From the NCBI RefSeq assembly GCF_000023585.1, contig NC_012914.1, forward strand, positions 1,684,501-1,748,500: DNA of 64,000 bases. The letters are read 5' to 3'. Positions 28,304-36,126 of the stretch are shown here, one piece after another; position 1 is the first letter of the stretch, and every line of letters starts with the position of its first letter. The DNA comes from Paenibacillus sp. JDR-2. Lineage in GTDB: Bacteria; Bacillota; Bacilli; Paenibacillales; Paenibacillaceae. The translations under genes were made by a program, and so were the position numbers. Under the pieces are notes generated by a model. It was not told the origin of the DNA and did no database searches. It saw nothing but the letters and a program-made list of their open reading frames with translations.

Positions 28304-29026
28304 TTGAAAGCTGTTATTTTGGCGGGCGGAACCGGCACACGGCTCCTGCCTCTTACTTCTTATATCAATAAGCATATGCTGCCGGTCGGTAGACATCCGA
28401 TGATCCATCATGGTATCGAGACGCTGCGCAAGGCAGGCATCTGTGAGATTCTGATTATTACGAACCGTCAGTCTGCGGGAATGTTTATCCAATATTTCGG
28501 CAGCGGCGAAGACCAGGCCGTGTCGCTGGTGTACCGGATCCAAGAAGGGGCCGGGGGCATTGCGGATGCGTTGCAGCTGGCCAGACCGTTTATTGCGGAT
28601 GGCGAGAAGTTTCTCGTTCTTCTGGGCGATAACTTGTTTGAAGAGGATTTAAAGCCTTATATTCATGACTTTCGGCAGCAGCAAGACGGGGCGATGGTGC
28701 TTCTTAAAGAAGTCGACGACCCTCACCGGTACGGGATTCCGGTCTTTGATTCTAGCGGTGCGATCAAGCACATAGAAGAAAAACCCGCGGAGCCGCAGTC
28801 GAATCTATCGGTTACCGGTTTATATATGTACAGCTCGGATGTTTTCGAGCGGATCGAGAATATCAGCCCGTCAAGCAGAGGAGAACTCGAAATTACGGAT
28901 CTGAATAATCTTTACGCGGCTGCCGGTCTATTAACCTACCGGACGATATCCGGCTGGTGGATGGATGCGGGAACATTCGAGTCGCTTAAGGAAGCATCTG
29001 CCCGATATTGGGATATAGAATACTAG
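28304..29026 (+). CDS. Sugar-1-phosphate nucleotidyltransferase (RfbA/SpsI-like)
   Basis: A 240-residue enzyme that makes an NDP-sugar: M-K-A-V-I-L-A-G-G-T-G-T-R-L-L-P-L-T is the nucleotide loop, with K-H-M-L-P-V and L-L-G-D-N-L-F as further active-site blocks, and G-W-W-M-D-A-G-T near the end. It is most like glucose-1-phosphate thymidylyltransferases; spore-coat SpsI has a similar size. The start is TTG at 28304: an ATG at 28283 would place the AGGAGGG ribosome site inside the gene. It likely supplies the donor for the flanking GT2 enzymes. Confidence 0.9.
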   Translation: MKAVILAGGTGTRLLPLTSYINKHMLPVGRHPMIHHGIETLRKAGICEILIITNRQSAGMFIQYFGSGEDQAVSLVYRIQEGAGGIADALQLARPFIADGEKFLVLLGDNLFEEDLKPYIHDFRQQQDGAMVLLKEVDDPHRYGIPVFDSSGAIKHIEEKPAEPQSNLSVTGLYMYSSDVFERIENISPSSRGELEITDLNNLYAAAGLLTYRTISGWWMDAGTFESLKEASARYWDIEY

Positions 29027-29043
29027 ACGGGAGAGATTTTTGA

Positions 29044-30390
29044 GTGAGACGCAAACCTCGGGGCATTCGTCGTCTCAAACCAACGAAAGTGGGAAGGCGT
29101 ACGGCTAACTATCAGGCCGGTCTGCAGGCAGGATACAATCAGGGACTTCTGGCTGGTCAAAGCAGCTATCATTCTTTATTCGAGGGAACAAGTATTATTA
29201 TCCCGAGCTACAATCAGGTGAATTATTTGCGCGGCTGCATCGACAGCATCGTGGACAATACGGAGCAGCCCCATGAGATTATCGTTGTCGACAACGCTTC
29301 GACTGACGGGACAGCCGAATATTTGGAGCAGCTGGACGGTCAGGTGCGTTACCGGGTGCTCGATCAGAATTACGGCTTCGCCGGTGCGGTGAATACGGGG
29401 CTGATGATGGCCAAAGGCACAACGATGCTTGTTCTGAACAACGATACGCTTGTGACGGATAACTGGCTCGGCAACTTGCTGATCTGTCTGCACAGCGATC
29501 CCACAATCGGAATGGTGGGGCCAGTCACGAATTATATTAGCGGGGATCAGCAAATCCCGGTCCTTTATGAAAGAATTGAAGATATGCCGGAATTCGCGAG
29601 ACTCAATAATATTTCCGATCCGAAGCGCTGGGAGAGAACAGACAGGCTTCCGGGCTTCTGCCTCTTGTTCCGCCGCGAGTTGTGGGAGCAGGTCGGTTTT
29701 CTTGATGAAGGGTTCGAATTCGGAAACTATGAGGATGATGATTATAATATTCGGACCAGGCTGCTCGGTTACTCCCTTGTCATCGCAAGGGACTCCTTTA
29801 TCCATCATTTCGGTAGCGTTAGTATCAAAGCGCTTGGCGATCAGCTTGAGCAAGTTAACACCCGGAATATGGTTTACTATATGACCAAATGGAATAATCC
29901 GTATGCTTGGATTCATCAAGTTCGCACAAGCAATCCGAAGCTTACTTCGCTCACGGCAAAGGGAGAGACCGCCTTTTACCCGGAAGGTGTCGTTGTGAAA
30001 GGAATTGGCCCGCAGGTTTATTGGATCGAGCAAGGAATCAAACGTCCAATCGAAGGGGAATGGTCCGGACCGGTCGTACGTCTGCCGCAGATTCTTCTCC
30101 GTAGCTGGCCGGCGGCAGATGCGCTGCCCGCGGTTGAAGCGGCATCCAAATGGCATGCGCTTCATTCCGTTCATTACGGCGCTCCCATGCATGGGCAGAT
30201 TGCAAGCGGGCTGGACGGCTTCCTGTATTATCTGGAGAATGGCACCAAGCGGAAAATTATTACCGAAGCAGCAGCTGTCTCCTGGCATTTGAACGAAAGG
30301 GCGAAATATCCGCTGACCGTGGAACAGCTTCAGGAAATGCCGGAAGGTCTGCCGCTAATTCCGCCGGTTAAGCTGCGCCAGGTTCTGTAG
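29044..30390 (+). CDS. GT2 glycosyltransferase with Gly-tetrad N-terminus and repeated C-terminal motif
   Basis: 448 residues in three parts. Residues 1-20 are very basic; residues 23-38 carry G26-x3-G30-x3-G34-x3-G38 with tyrosines at 23 and 31. The GT2 catalytic domain spans about 48-270 (S-I-I-I-P-S-Y-N-Q, N-A-S-T-D-G-T, L-N-N-D-T, E-D-D-D-Y). The C-terminal part holds two related segments, Y-W-I-E-Q-G-I-K-R-P-I and Y-Y-L-E-N-G-T-K-R-K-I, reminiscent of short W/G repeats that bind wall or glycan. GTG at 29044 with GGGAGAG is the start. It follows the nucleotidyltransferase by 17 bases. Confidence 0.85.
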   Translation: MRRKPRGIRRLKPTKVGRRTANYQAGLQAGYNQGLLAGQSSYHSLFEGTSIIIPSYNQVNYLRGCIDSIVDNTEQPHEIIVVDNASTDGTAEYLEQLDGQVRYRVLDQNYGFAGAVNTGLMMAKGTTMLVLNNDTLVTDNWLGNLLICLHSDPTIGMVGPVTNYISGDQQIPVLYERIEDMPEFARLNNISDPKRWERTDRLPGFCLLFRRELWEQVGFLDEGFEFGNYEDDDYNIRTRLLGYSLVIARDSFIHHFGSVSIKALGDQLEQVNTRNMVYYMTKWNNPYAWIHQVRTSNPKLTSLTAKGETAFYPEGVVVKGIGPQVYWIEQGIKRPIEGEWSGPVVRLPQILLRSWPAADALPAVEAASKWHALHSVHYGAPMHGQIASGLDGFLYYLENGTKRKIITEAAAVSWHLNERAKYPLTVEQLQEMPEGLPLIPPVKLRQVL

Positions 30391-30404
30391 GCATACGCAA
30401 GTAT

Positions 30405-30431
30405 CACCCTTTTTCAAAGATGCATATGCTA
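30405..30431 (+). promoter_or_regulatory. SigmaK-like promoter ahead of the small-protein genes
   Basis: GCATATGCTA (30422-30431) matches the mother-cell sigmaK -10 pattern gCATAnnnTA exactly; CACC at 30405-30408 fits the mACm -35, though the 14-base spacing to CATA is on the short side. It lies in the 98-base gap after the GT2 gene. Confidence 0.4.
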
Positions 30432-30488
30432 GTATGACGACGACAACTGAACTTGAAACGTTTATTGCTGCAAAGGAGGGGCTTAAAG

Positions 30489-30776
30489 TTGCAGCAGATC
30501 GTAAACGAAATAATAGAGCATTTATCGCATTCCCATCAACAAATGGCTCGCATGATCGACTCCAAGCGCCATGTTGTCGTACGGATGGCCGAGGTTGTGA
30601 AGGCTATCCCCGACAACAATCCGAACTTTGGAGGAACGGATGGACTGCTGTCGAACACGCAAGCTCTGCTGGGCGGAGTTGTATCTTATTTAACGACGAT
30701 AGCCGAATTGCAGGAGACGCTTGCTGCGCAGCTGACGTTTACGGTCCGCGAGCTTCGCTTAGAGGAAGAAGAGTAA
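30489..30776 (+). CDS. Small helical hypothetical protein A
   Basis: I do not recognise this 95-residue protein. It is predicted helical, with an N-terminal amphipathic helix (Q-Q-I-V-N-E-I-I-E-H), a Gly/Asn-rich turn near residue 42-50 and a second long helix ending in a Glu tail (L-R-L-E-E-E-E). The TTG at 30489 is preferred since AGGAGGGG lies seven bases before it and there is no ATG nearby. It is the first of three small genes in a row, each about 90-115 residues, probably encoding partners of an assembly. Confidence 0.72.
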   Translation: MQQIVNEIIEHLSHSHQQMARMIDSKRHVVVRMAEVVKAIPDNNPNFGGTDGLLSNTQALLGGVVSYLTTIAELQETLAAQLTFTVRELRLEEEE

Positions 30777-30800
30777 GCGGCCGGAAGGAGGATGTTTGTC

Positions 30801-31142
30801 ATGAATCGGGAACAGGCTTATATGCGTATGCTTGGCGCTACCGCCAATATGCAATGGAATATCGCCAAGATGTTGGAGGCCAAAGCGGAAGAAGCGGAGA
30901 AAGCACGTCATTGGATATGTAATCATATTACCTCGGCATCCTTCCCGGGCGATCAGACGCAGCTTAAACAGACAGCCCAAATCAACGAGCAGGTTATTGA
31001 ATTATTGGATGGCGTTAACAAAATGAGCCAAGGGATCCTATCCGTTATGCGCTCGGTTCTGCCCAAGAGCAATGAAGGCGGAGGCGATCATGGCGGGGAC
31101 GACGAGGAGATGCTGTTCGGCGGCATGGGTGACATGAATTGA
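30801..31142 (+). CDS. Small helical hypothetical protein B with acidic tail
   Basis: 113 residues: a helix rich in Ala, Glu and Lys (about 14-38), a second helix with I-N-E-Q-V-I-E-L-L-D-G-V-N-K-M-S, and a Gly/Asp/Glu/Met tail. No known domain. The ATG at 30801 has GGAGG eight bases ahead; the ATG at 30792 touches the Shine-Dalgarno and is rejected. Its end overlaps the next gene by four bases. The second helix resembles the central helix of the neighbour downstream, so the two may be distant paralogues. Confidence 0.72.
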   Translation: MNREQAYMRMLGATANMQWNIAKMLEAKAEEAEKARHWICNHITSASFPGDQTQLKQTAQINEQVIELLDGVNKMSQGILSVMRSVLPKSNEGGGDHGGDDEEMLFGGMGDMN

Positions 31143-31417
31143 GATTCATGGCATCCAGAGAACAGCAAGTGAAGCTGGAAATTCTCTCTTCTCTCGCAAG
31201 CAGCCAGACGGCGCTCGCCCGCATTCTGAACAGCATCGCCGACGTATCGGAGGCTTCACCGGAGCTTGCCAGAAGCATTGCCGAGAATGTGAAGCTCCTT
31301 ACGTCCATGCAGAAAAATATAGCGGAGTCGGTAACGGGGCTGACCATGCGCGGCAAGCGTCTGAAGCGGGGACGCCCCGGCAGCCCTTGGCTGAACGCCA
31401 AGATCAGCAGGCCGTAA
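31139..31417 (+). CDS. Small helical hypothetical protein C with basic tail
   Basis: 92 residues: long helix R-E-Q-Q-V-K-L-E-I-L, then A-E-N-V-K-L-L-T-S-M-Q-K-N-I-A-E-S-V, and a basic Arg/Lys/Gly/Pro tail. The TTG at 31139 overlaps the stop of the previous gene (TTGA) and has GGTGA upstream; an ATG at 31148 is an alternative with no better ribosome site. The basic tail of C against the acidic tail of B suggests charge pairing; that is inference. Confidence 0.68.
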   Translation: MRFMASREQQVKLEILSSLASSQTALARILNSIADVSEASPELARSIAENVKLLTSMQKNIAESVTGLTMRGKRLKRGRPGSPWLNAKISRP

Positions 31418-31449
31418 GATAGAAGTCATCCAAGAAGGAGGCGTTTGAT

Positions 31450-31734
31450 ATGAAGAAGAAGAGGGCTGTTTCAGCCAAACGGAGAACCAAACGCAAGCCT
31501 GGTGTACGGACTAAACGCAAAGTAAGCGGAGCCCGGAAGACAGTGGGGAAGAAATCCGGCAAAAGCACGATGAAACGCCGGAAGTCTTCGGTCAGAAAAA
31601 GAAGAAAAAGCGTAAGCTTTGATCAGGCTAGCTATGATTACGGTTTTAACCAAGCCTATAACGACGGGTATAACACCGGCTTCGCCAAAGGCTTTGAAGA
31701 CGGCCACCAGATTGCTTATGAGACGCAGGTTTAA
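31450..31734 (+). CDS. Basic small protein with Gly-aromatic tetrad repeat
   Basis: 94 residues in two halves. Residues 1-55 are almost a poly-cation (Lys/Arg more than half, plus Ser/Thr). Residues 62-86 form a tetrad repeat: G65, A69, G73, G77, G81, G85, each followed by an aromatic or His (F66, Y70, Y74, F78, F82, H86). Similar basic low-complexity proteins occur in Bacillus spore coats (CotG, CotB types), but homology is not claimed. GGAGG stands nine bases before the ATG. The same tetrad motif marks three neighbouring proteins. Confidence 0.72.
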   Translation: MKKKRAVSAKRRTKRKPGVRTKRKVSGARKTVGKKSGKSTMKRRKSSVRKRRKSVSFDQASYDYGFNQAYNDGYNTGFAKGFEDGHQIAYETQV

Positions 31735-31848
31735 TCGCAGAAACGGAAGATAGAGGTCTTAGCTCTGCCTTGTTCATGCCAGAATGGACAAATCAGGAAT
31801 AAGGCTTTTTTTGTATAACTTCGGATAACGGGCAGGTGAGCGGGAAAT

Positions 31849-32949
31849 TTGAACAAGGCAGCATCGGCGTCCTTTCAACAAGGCAGGCAACAGGGTTATT
31901 CGGCCGGATTTCATGCAGGATGGCGGGACGGAGCTTGCGAATGGGCAAAGACTTCTCCCTTAATTCCAATTCCTGAAGCAATCCCCCTGCGTGTGTTATA
32001 TATTCCGCAAGGCTCATTAGGCTTTGACGCCATTGATTCCGGTATCGTTCAGGCGCTGCAAAGATGCGTCAGCGAAGTGCATGTAGGCGAGCAGGAAGGC
32101 TTGCTGCAGCAGGCGGCCGCCATTCGGCCGGATCTTGTGCTAGTACTGAACGGCTTATACACTTTCCCGCCGGATCATTTGGAGCAGATTGCCGCGATTC
32201 GCGCGCTTGGGATTAAGACGGCTATCTGGTTTGTGGATGACCCGTATATGACGGCCCATACGGTCCAGATCGCACCATCTTACGATATTGTATTGACGCA
32301 TGAGCGCGGGACAATACCTCTCTATCAACAGCAAGGATGCCTTCAGGTGCATCATCTGCCGCTCGCCGTCAACGAGACGGTATTCCATCCGTTTCGCGCG
32401 GATAAGGCGTATGAATACGAGGTTTGCTTTATCGGAGTGGCCTTCTGGAACCGGGTAGAGCTGATTGACTCGATCGCCGGGCAGCTGTCGAAGCGAAAGC
32501 TGTTTATTGCCGGAGGGCAATGGGACCGTCTGAAGCAATATCCGCTGTTAGCGTCCAATATCCACCAGGAAGGCATAGCGCCTGAAGCGGCCGCCCATTA
32601 TTACAACGGCTCCAAGATCGTCATCAATATGCACCGGTCCGATGTTCCCGGAAAGGATAATCAGATTGAAGCGCAGGCACCGGGCTTGTCGCTGAATCCG
32701 AGAACCTATGATGTTTCGGCGTGCGCGACGCTGCAGCTAACGGATATCCGGGATGACCTGTTTTCCCAGTACCGTCCGGGCCATGAGATTGAAACTTATG
32801 GCAATGCGCAGGAGCTGCTCCAGAAAATTGATTATTACTTGACTCATGAAGAAGAACGTTCGCGGATTGCAATGAGAGGCTTGTACCGTACTTTGCGTGA
32901 TCATACGATGACTAAGCGAATCGCTACGCTTTTGAATCTATTGAAGTAG
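31849..32949 (+). CDS. CgeB-family protein 1 (glycosyltransferase-like)
   Basis: 366 residues. An N-terminal tetrad tract G12, G16, G20, G24, G28 with Y17, F21, W25 leads to a GT-B type domain of the CgeB family (DUF3880 plus Glyco_trans_1_2 region): I-W-F-V-D-D-P-Y, Y-D-I-V-L-T-H-E-R, C-F-I-G-V-A-F-W-N-R, Y-N-G-S-K-I-V-I-N-M-H-R, and L-N-P-R-T-Y-D-V-S-A-C near the donor site. In B. subtilis CgeB is a sigmaK/GerE-dependent spore crust maturation protein. TTG at 31849 follows AGGTGA. The next gene is a paralogue 11 bases on. Confidence 0.85.
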   Translation: MNKAASASFQQGRQQGYSAGFHAGWRDGACEWAKTSPLIPIPEAIPLRVLYIPQGSLGFDAIDSGIVQALQRCVSEVHVGEQEGLLQQAAAIRPDLVLVLNGLYTFPPDHLEQIAAIRALGIKTAIWFVDDPYMTAHTVQIAPSYDIVLTHERGTIPLYQQQGCLQVHHLPLAVNETVFHPFRADKAYEYEVCFIGVAFWNRVELIDSIAGQLSKRKLFIAGGQWDRLKQYPLLASNIHQEGIAPEAAAHYYNGSKIVINMHRSDVPGKDNQIEAQAPGLSLNPRTYDVSACATLQLTDIRDDLFSQYRPGHEIETYGNAQELLQKIDYYLTHEEERSRIAMRGLYRTLRDHTMTKRIATLLNLLK

Positions 32950-32960
32950 GAGTGAAGAAT

Positions 32961-34070
32961 ATGGCGCCAGTAGTCAAACGGAAGACCGACGAGGAGGCTG
33001 GACGAGCGGCGGGATACAAGCTGGGCTGGGATCACGGGTACTGGTTCGGGTTATGCGAGGAAGCGATCAACCGCATTCCGCAGGCCAACAAACTGTGGCC
33101 GATTCACGCGATGTATGTGGAGACGGGCAAAGGCTTTCCTTACTCTCCCATCGACGAAGCCGTAAGAGGGACTTTAGCGACCATGGTTGAGAGGTTGACT
33201 GTTGTGAACGCGACGCAGCCTGTGGCAGAGCTTGCGCTTGCTGACCGGCCGGATGTTGTTATTGTTCTGGATGGACTGCAGTTTGATGTTGCGCAGATCG
33301 CAAAGCTTCGGGATAACGGAATCCGGACGGCGATCTGGCTGACCGATGATCCTTATTATATGGATATTACAACGATGATTGTTCCGCATTACGATACGGT
33401 ATTTACGTTGGAGCGCAATTCCGTGGACTATTACAAGCAGCTTGGCTGCCAGAATGTGTTTTATTTGCCGTTTTGCTTCGATCCCGCGCAATATCGCCCA
33501 ACGAATCCCGAGCGCTCAAACCGCAAAGAAATTACGTTTATCGGCTCCGCCTATTTGAACAGGGTTAACTATTTCAATGAATTAACTCCTTATCTGGCGG
33601 GGAAAAATACGCTAATATCCGGTATTTGGTGGGACCGGTTAACCAAATACGACCTGCTTCGTCCCAAGATCAAGCTGAACAATTGGATGGGACCAACGGA
33701 AACGGCTTTGACATACAATGCTTCAAAAATCGTGATCAATATGCATAGGGCGCATGACGATGCCTTGTACAACAGCAACCGAATCGGATTAACGGCTGTA
33801 TCCCCTAATCCCCGGACCTTTGAAATTGCCGCATGCGGCGTACTGCAGGTATGCGATATCCGGGATGATCTTGCTTCATTTTTTACCCCGGGAGTAGAAA
33901 TCGTTACCTATTCCTCGCCGGCAGAGCTGATCGAGAAGATGGATTATTACTTGAAGCATGAGGAGGAGCGGCAGCAAATCGCCCTTCGCGGCATGTACCG
34001 GGCTTTCCGGGACCATAAATACGCGAACCGTCTTCAGACGATGCTGACGATATTATTCCCGCTCCTCTAA
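32961..34070 (+). CDS. CgeB-family protein 2 (glycosyltransferase-like)
   Basis: A 369-residue paralogue of the previous gene with the same order of motifs (I-W-L-T-D-D-P-Y-Y, Y-D-T-V-F-T-L-E-R-N, F-I-G-S-A-Y-L-N-R, Y-N-A-S-K-I-V-I-N-M-H-R, P-N-P-R-T-F-E-I-A-A-C). It has its own tetrad tract G14, G18, G22, G26, G30 with Y19, W23, Y27. The ATG at 32961 is taken because a GTG at 32952 overlaps the AGGAG site. The repetition of a glycosyltransferase with the same tail implies two different sugar or protein acceptors, or a heterodimer. It ends 11 bases from the convergent fabH gene with no evident terminator. Confidence 0.85.
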   Translation: MAPVVKRKTDEEAGRAAGYKLGWDHGYWFGLCEEAINRIPQANKLWPIHAMYVETGKGFPYSPIDEAVRGTLATMVERLTVVNATQPVAELALADRPDVVIVLDGLQFDVAQIAKLRDNGIRTAIWLTDDPYYMDITTMIVPHYDTVFTLERNSVDYYKQLGCQNVFYLPFCFDPAQYRPTNPERSNRKEITFIGSAYLNRVNYFNELTPYLAGKNTLISGIWWDRLTKYDLLRPKIKLNNWMGPTETALTYNASKIVINMHRAHDDALYNSNRIGLTAVSPNPRTFEIAACGVLQVCDIRDDLASFFTPGVEIVTYSSPAELIEKMDYYLKHEEERQQIALRGMYRAFRDHKYANRLQTMLTILFPLL

Positions 34071-34081
34071 TTTTTCATGAA

Positions 34082-35071
34082 TTAAACGGACCAGCGAAGC
34101 AGGACGCCTGACTGGGTTAATCCGCCGCCAAAACCATAGAGCAGCAGCAAATGCCCCGGCAATACACGGCCGTCCCGGACGGCGGCATCAAGAGCAAGCG
34201 GAATGGATGCGGCAGATGTATTGCCGTAGTGCTCGATGCTCGATAAAGCCTGCTGCTCGCTTATTCCGGTCCGTTCGCATAACGCGTCAATAATGCGCTG
34301 ATTCGCGTTGTGCGGAACGAACCAGTTGATTTGCGATGGCGCGTAGCCGCTGTCCTTCAGCAGTCCGGCGATTCCTTCCGATACGTGGCTGAGCGCCCAT
34401 TTGTACACTTCGCGGCCATTTTGAACGATGCGGCTTGTCGTATCGATATCCGCTGCGTTAATGACAGGGGACAAGCCGCTCCGGTAGACATGATGTCCTC
34501 CAGAGCCGTCTGTCTGGGAAGAGATCGCCAGAATATCCCCATCGCCACGGGCTTCCATTAAGAATGCACCGGCTCCGTCGCCAAACAAAATGCAAGTCGT
34601 CCGGTCTTCATAGTTCGTTACCTTGGATAAGGTTTCTCCGCCAATTACGAGGATTTTGCGGTAAACGCCGGATAAGAGCAGCCCATTCGCCAGCTGAATG
34701 GCTGATGTAAAGCCTGCGCATGCCGCCTGAATATCAATTGCGCCGCAAAGCCGGATTCCAAGGCCGGCCTGAACCTGGGCGGCAACGCTTGGAATGACAT
34801 TGTCCGGCGTGGAGGTAGCGACAATAATGTAATCGACATCCTCGATTTCCACCCCGTACCGCTCCTGCATATCCCTTACCGCCCGAATGCATAAATCGCT
34901 GGTGAACTGATCATCAGCGGCAATCCGGCGTTCGCGGATGCCCGTGCGTTGGACAATCCATTCGTCCGAGGTTTCGACGATACGCTCCAAATCCGCATTA
35001 GACAAGACTTTATCCGGTGTATATGTGCCGATGGCCGTAATAGCTGCGTTGGAGTGCAATTGCTTTTCCAT
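34082..35071 (-). CDS. fabH: 3-oxoacyl-ACP synthase III (FabH)
   Basis: The 329-residue enzyme condenses acyl-CoA primers with malonyl-ACP to begin fatty-acid synthesis. The triad is intact: C118 (I-Q-A-A-C-A-G), H254 (V-P-H-N-A-N-Q-R-I) and N284 (H-Y-G-N-T-S-A-A-S-I-P). It lies alone, without other fab genes, so it may be a second FabH that sets branched-chain primer choice, like FabHB of Bacillus. A FapR box covers its promoter. AAGGAG precedes the ATG. Confidence 0.92.
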   Translation of the reverse strand: MEKQLHSNAAITAIGTYTPDKVLSNADLERIVETSDEWIVQRTGIRERRIAADDQFTSDLCIRAVRDMQERYGVEIEDVDYIIVATSTPDNVIPSVAAQVQAGLGIRLCGAIDIQAACAGFTSAIQLANGLLLSGVYRKILVIGGETLSKVTNYEDRTTCILFGDGAGAFLMEARGDGDILAISSQTDGSGGHHVYRSGLSPVINAADIDTTSRIVQNGREVYKWALSHVSEGIAGLLKDSGYAPSQINWFVPHNANQRIIDALCERTGISEQQALSSIEHYGNTSAASIPLALDAAVRDGRVLPGHLLLLYGFGGGLTQSGVLLRWSV

Positions 35072-35107
35072 TAGAAACAGCTCCTTTTGTTTTCTGTAGA
35101 ATTAAAT

Positions 35108-35124
35108 TTAGTACCTGGTACTAA
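35108..35124. promoter_or_regulatory. FapR operator
   Basis: TTAGTACCTGGTACTAA is a near-perfect palindrome matching the Bacillus FapR box. It lies just downstream of the fabH -10, fitting repression relieved by malonyl-CoA. Confidence 0.85.
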
Positions 35125-35135
35125 TACTTGATATT

Positions 35136-35164
35136 AAATTACTGAATTTGAATTGATTTGTCAA
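35136..35164 (-). promoter_or_regulatory. SigmaA promoter of fabH
   Basis: On the minus strand, TTGACA (35159-35164) and TAATTT (35136-35141) are 17 bp apart, upstream of the FapR box. Confidence 0.75.
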
Positions 35165-35174
35165 GTGTTGTTGC

Positions 35175-35202
35175 GGATAGCTTCCGCATAACCGAGCACA
35201 AT
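35175..35202 (+). promoter_or_regulatory. Possible forespore (sigmaF/G) promoter of the YhcN-like gene
   Basis: GGATA (35175-35179) and GAGCACAAT (35194-35202) match GnATA and GGnnAnAnT with one mismatch, 14 bp apart. This fits the forespore role of the family but is a weak call. Confidence 0.35.
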
Positions 35203-35250
35203 AAGTCACGGGTCAAAGCCTAACTAATCGAATGGAGGAGTGGCCAGGTC

Positions 35251-36108
35251 ATGAAAAACAAATTCATTCTTCTTACAGCAAGTGTGGCTTTAGCAACAAC
35301 GTTAGCGGGTTGTGCGTCCAATCAGGGAGATATCGGCAATAAAAATATCCGTCCTAACAGCGTACGATACGATGCTAACGGGAATATGGTCCGTAATCTC
35401 GCGGCTCCGGGAACATTGACCGACAAACGTTTCGCGAATGATCAAATGAACGAGATGAACCGAGTCAACGGCCGCCGTCTCAACAGCAACAACATTGTTG
35501 GCAGTCATAAAAATTATAAGATGGAAATGAGCGAGGAAATCGCGAAGAAGCTTGTAGCTATGAATACGGTTAAGACAGCCAATGTTATGCTGACTGACAA
35601 CAATGCTTATGTTGCCGTATCCTTCGAGGATCATACGCGCGGCCTAAGCGCAAAAAGCTACAACCGTACGAATCTGAGCAGCCCGATTACCGATACGAAC
35701 CGCCACATGAACGGTACGTATGGCGCAAGCGGCGGGAAATACGGCATGAACGGCATGAACGGAACGTATGGCATGAACGGTACGATGGGCGGTTACCATA
35801 ATGACGGCATTCGCGGCCTGAGCACAACCAACACCGGCGAGAGCCAGCTGACGGACAAAATCAAAAGCGATATCGCCGCGGAAGTGAAACGGCTGCATCC
35901 GTCGGTTCAGAATGTTTATGTATCCGCAAGCCCGGACTTTGTGGACCGCATGAACAGCTATATGGGCGATGTTCGTCTGGGTCACCCGATTCAAGGCTTT
36001 GTATCCGAATTTAACGCCATGGTTGAGCGCATCTTCCCGGCTAATGCGACGAAGCTGAACTCCAATATGGCCAAGCACACCACTCCTTATATTTACGATC
36101 ACCGCTAA
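35251..36108 (+). CDS. YhcN/YlaJ family sporulation lipoprotein
   Basis: A 285-residue lipoprotein: signal with lipobox L-A-G-C21, then the YhcN/YlaJ domain (about residues 90-260), which in Bacillus is found in the forespore inner membrane and affects germination or outgrowth. An insertion at about residues 153-188 is made of Met/Asn/Gly/Thr/Tyr repeats (M-N-G-T-Y-G), splitting the domain. Start ATG at 35251 has GGAGG-like AGGAGTGG upstream. The neighbours fabH (divergent) and gerE (convergent) give no operon. Confidence 0.87.
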   Translation: MKNKFILLTASVALATTLAGCASNQGDIGNKNIRPNSVRYDANGNMVRNLAAPGTLTDKRFANDQMNEMNRVNGRRLNSNNIVGSHKNYKMEMSEEIAKKLVAMNTVKTANVMLTDNNAYVAVSFEDHTRGLSAKSYNRTNLSSPITDTNRHMNGTYGASGGKYGMNGMNGTYGMNGTMGGYHNDGIRGLSTTNTGESQLTDKIKSDIAAEVKRLHPSVQNVYVSASPDFVDRMNSYMGDVRLGHPIQGFVSEFNAMVERIFPANATKLNSNMAKHTTPYIYDHR

Positions 36109-36126
36109 TAGCCGAAAATAAACAAA

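Noticed and set aside
30434..30922. 162-codon frame overlapping the small genes
   Set aside because: It overlaps two better-supported genes with good ribosome sites and has an improbable composition (Cys, Arg and Gly rich).
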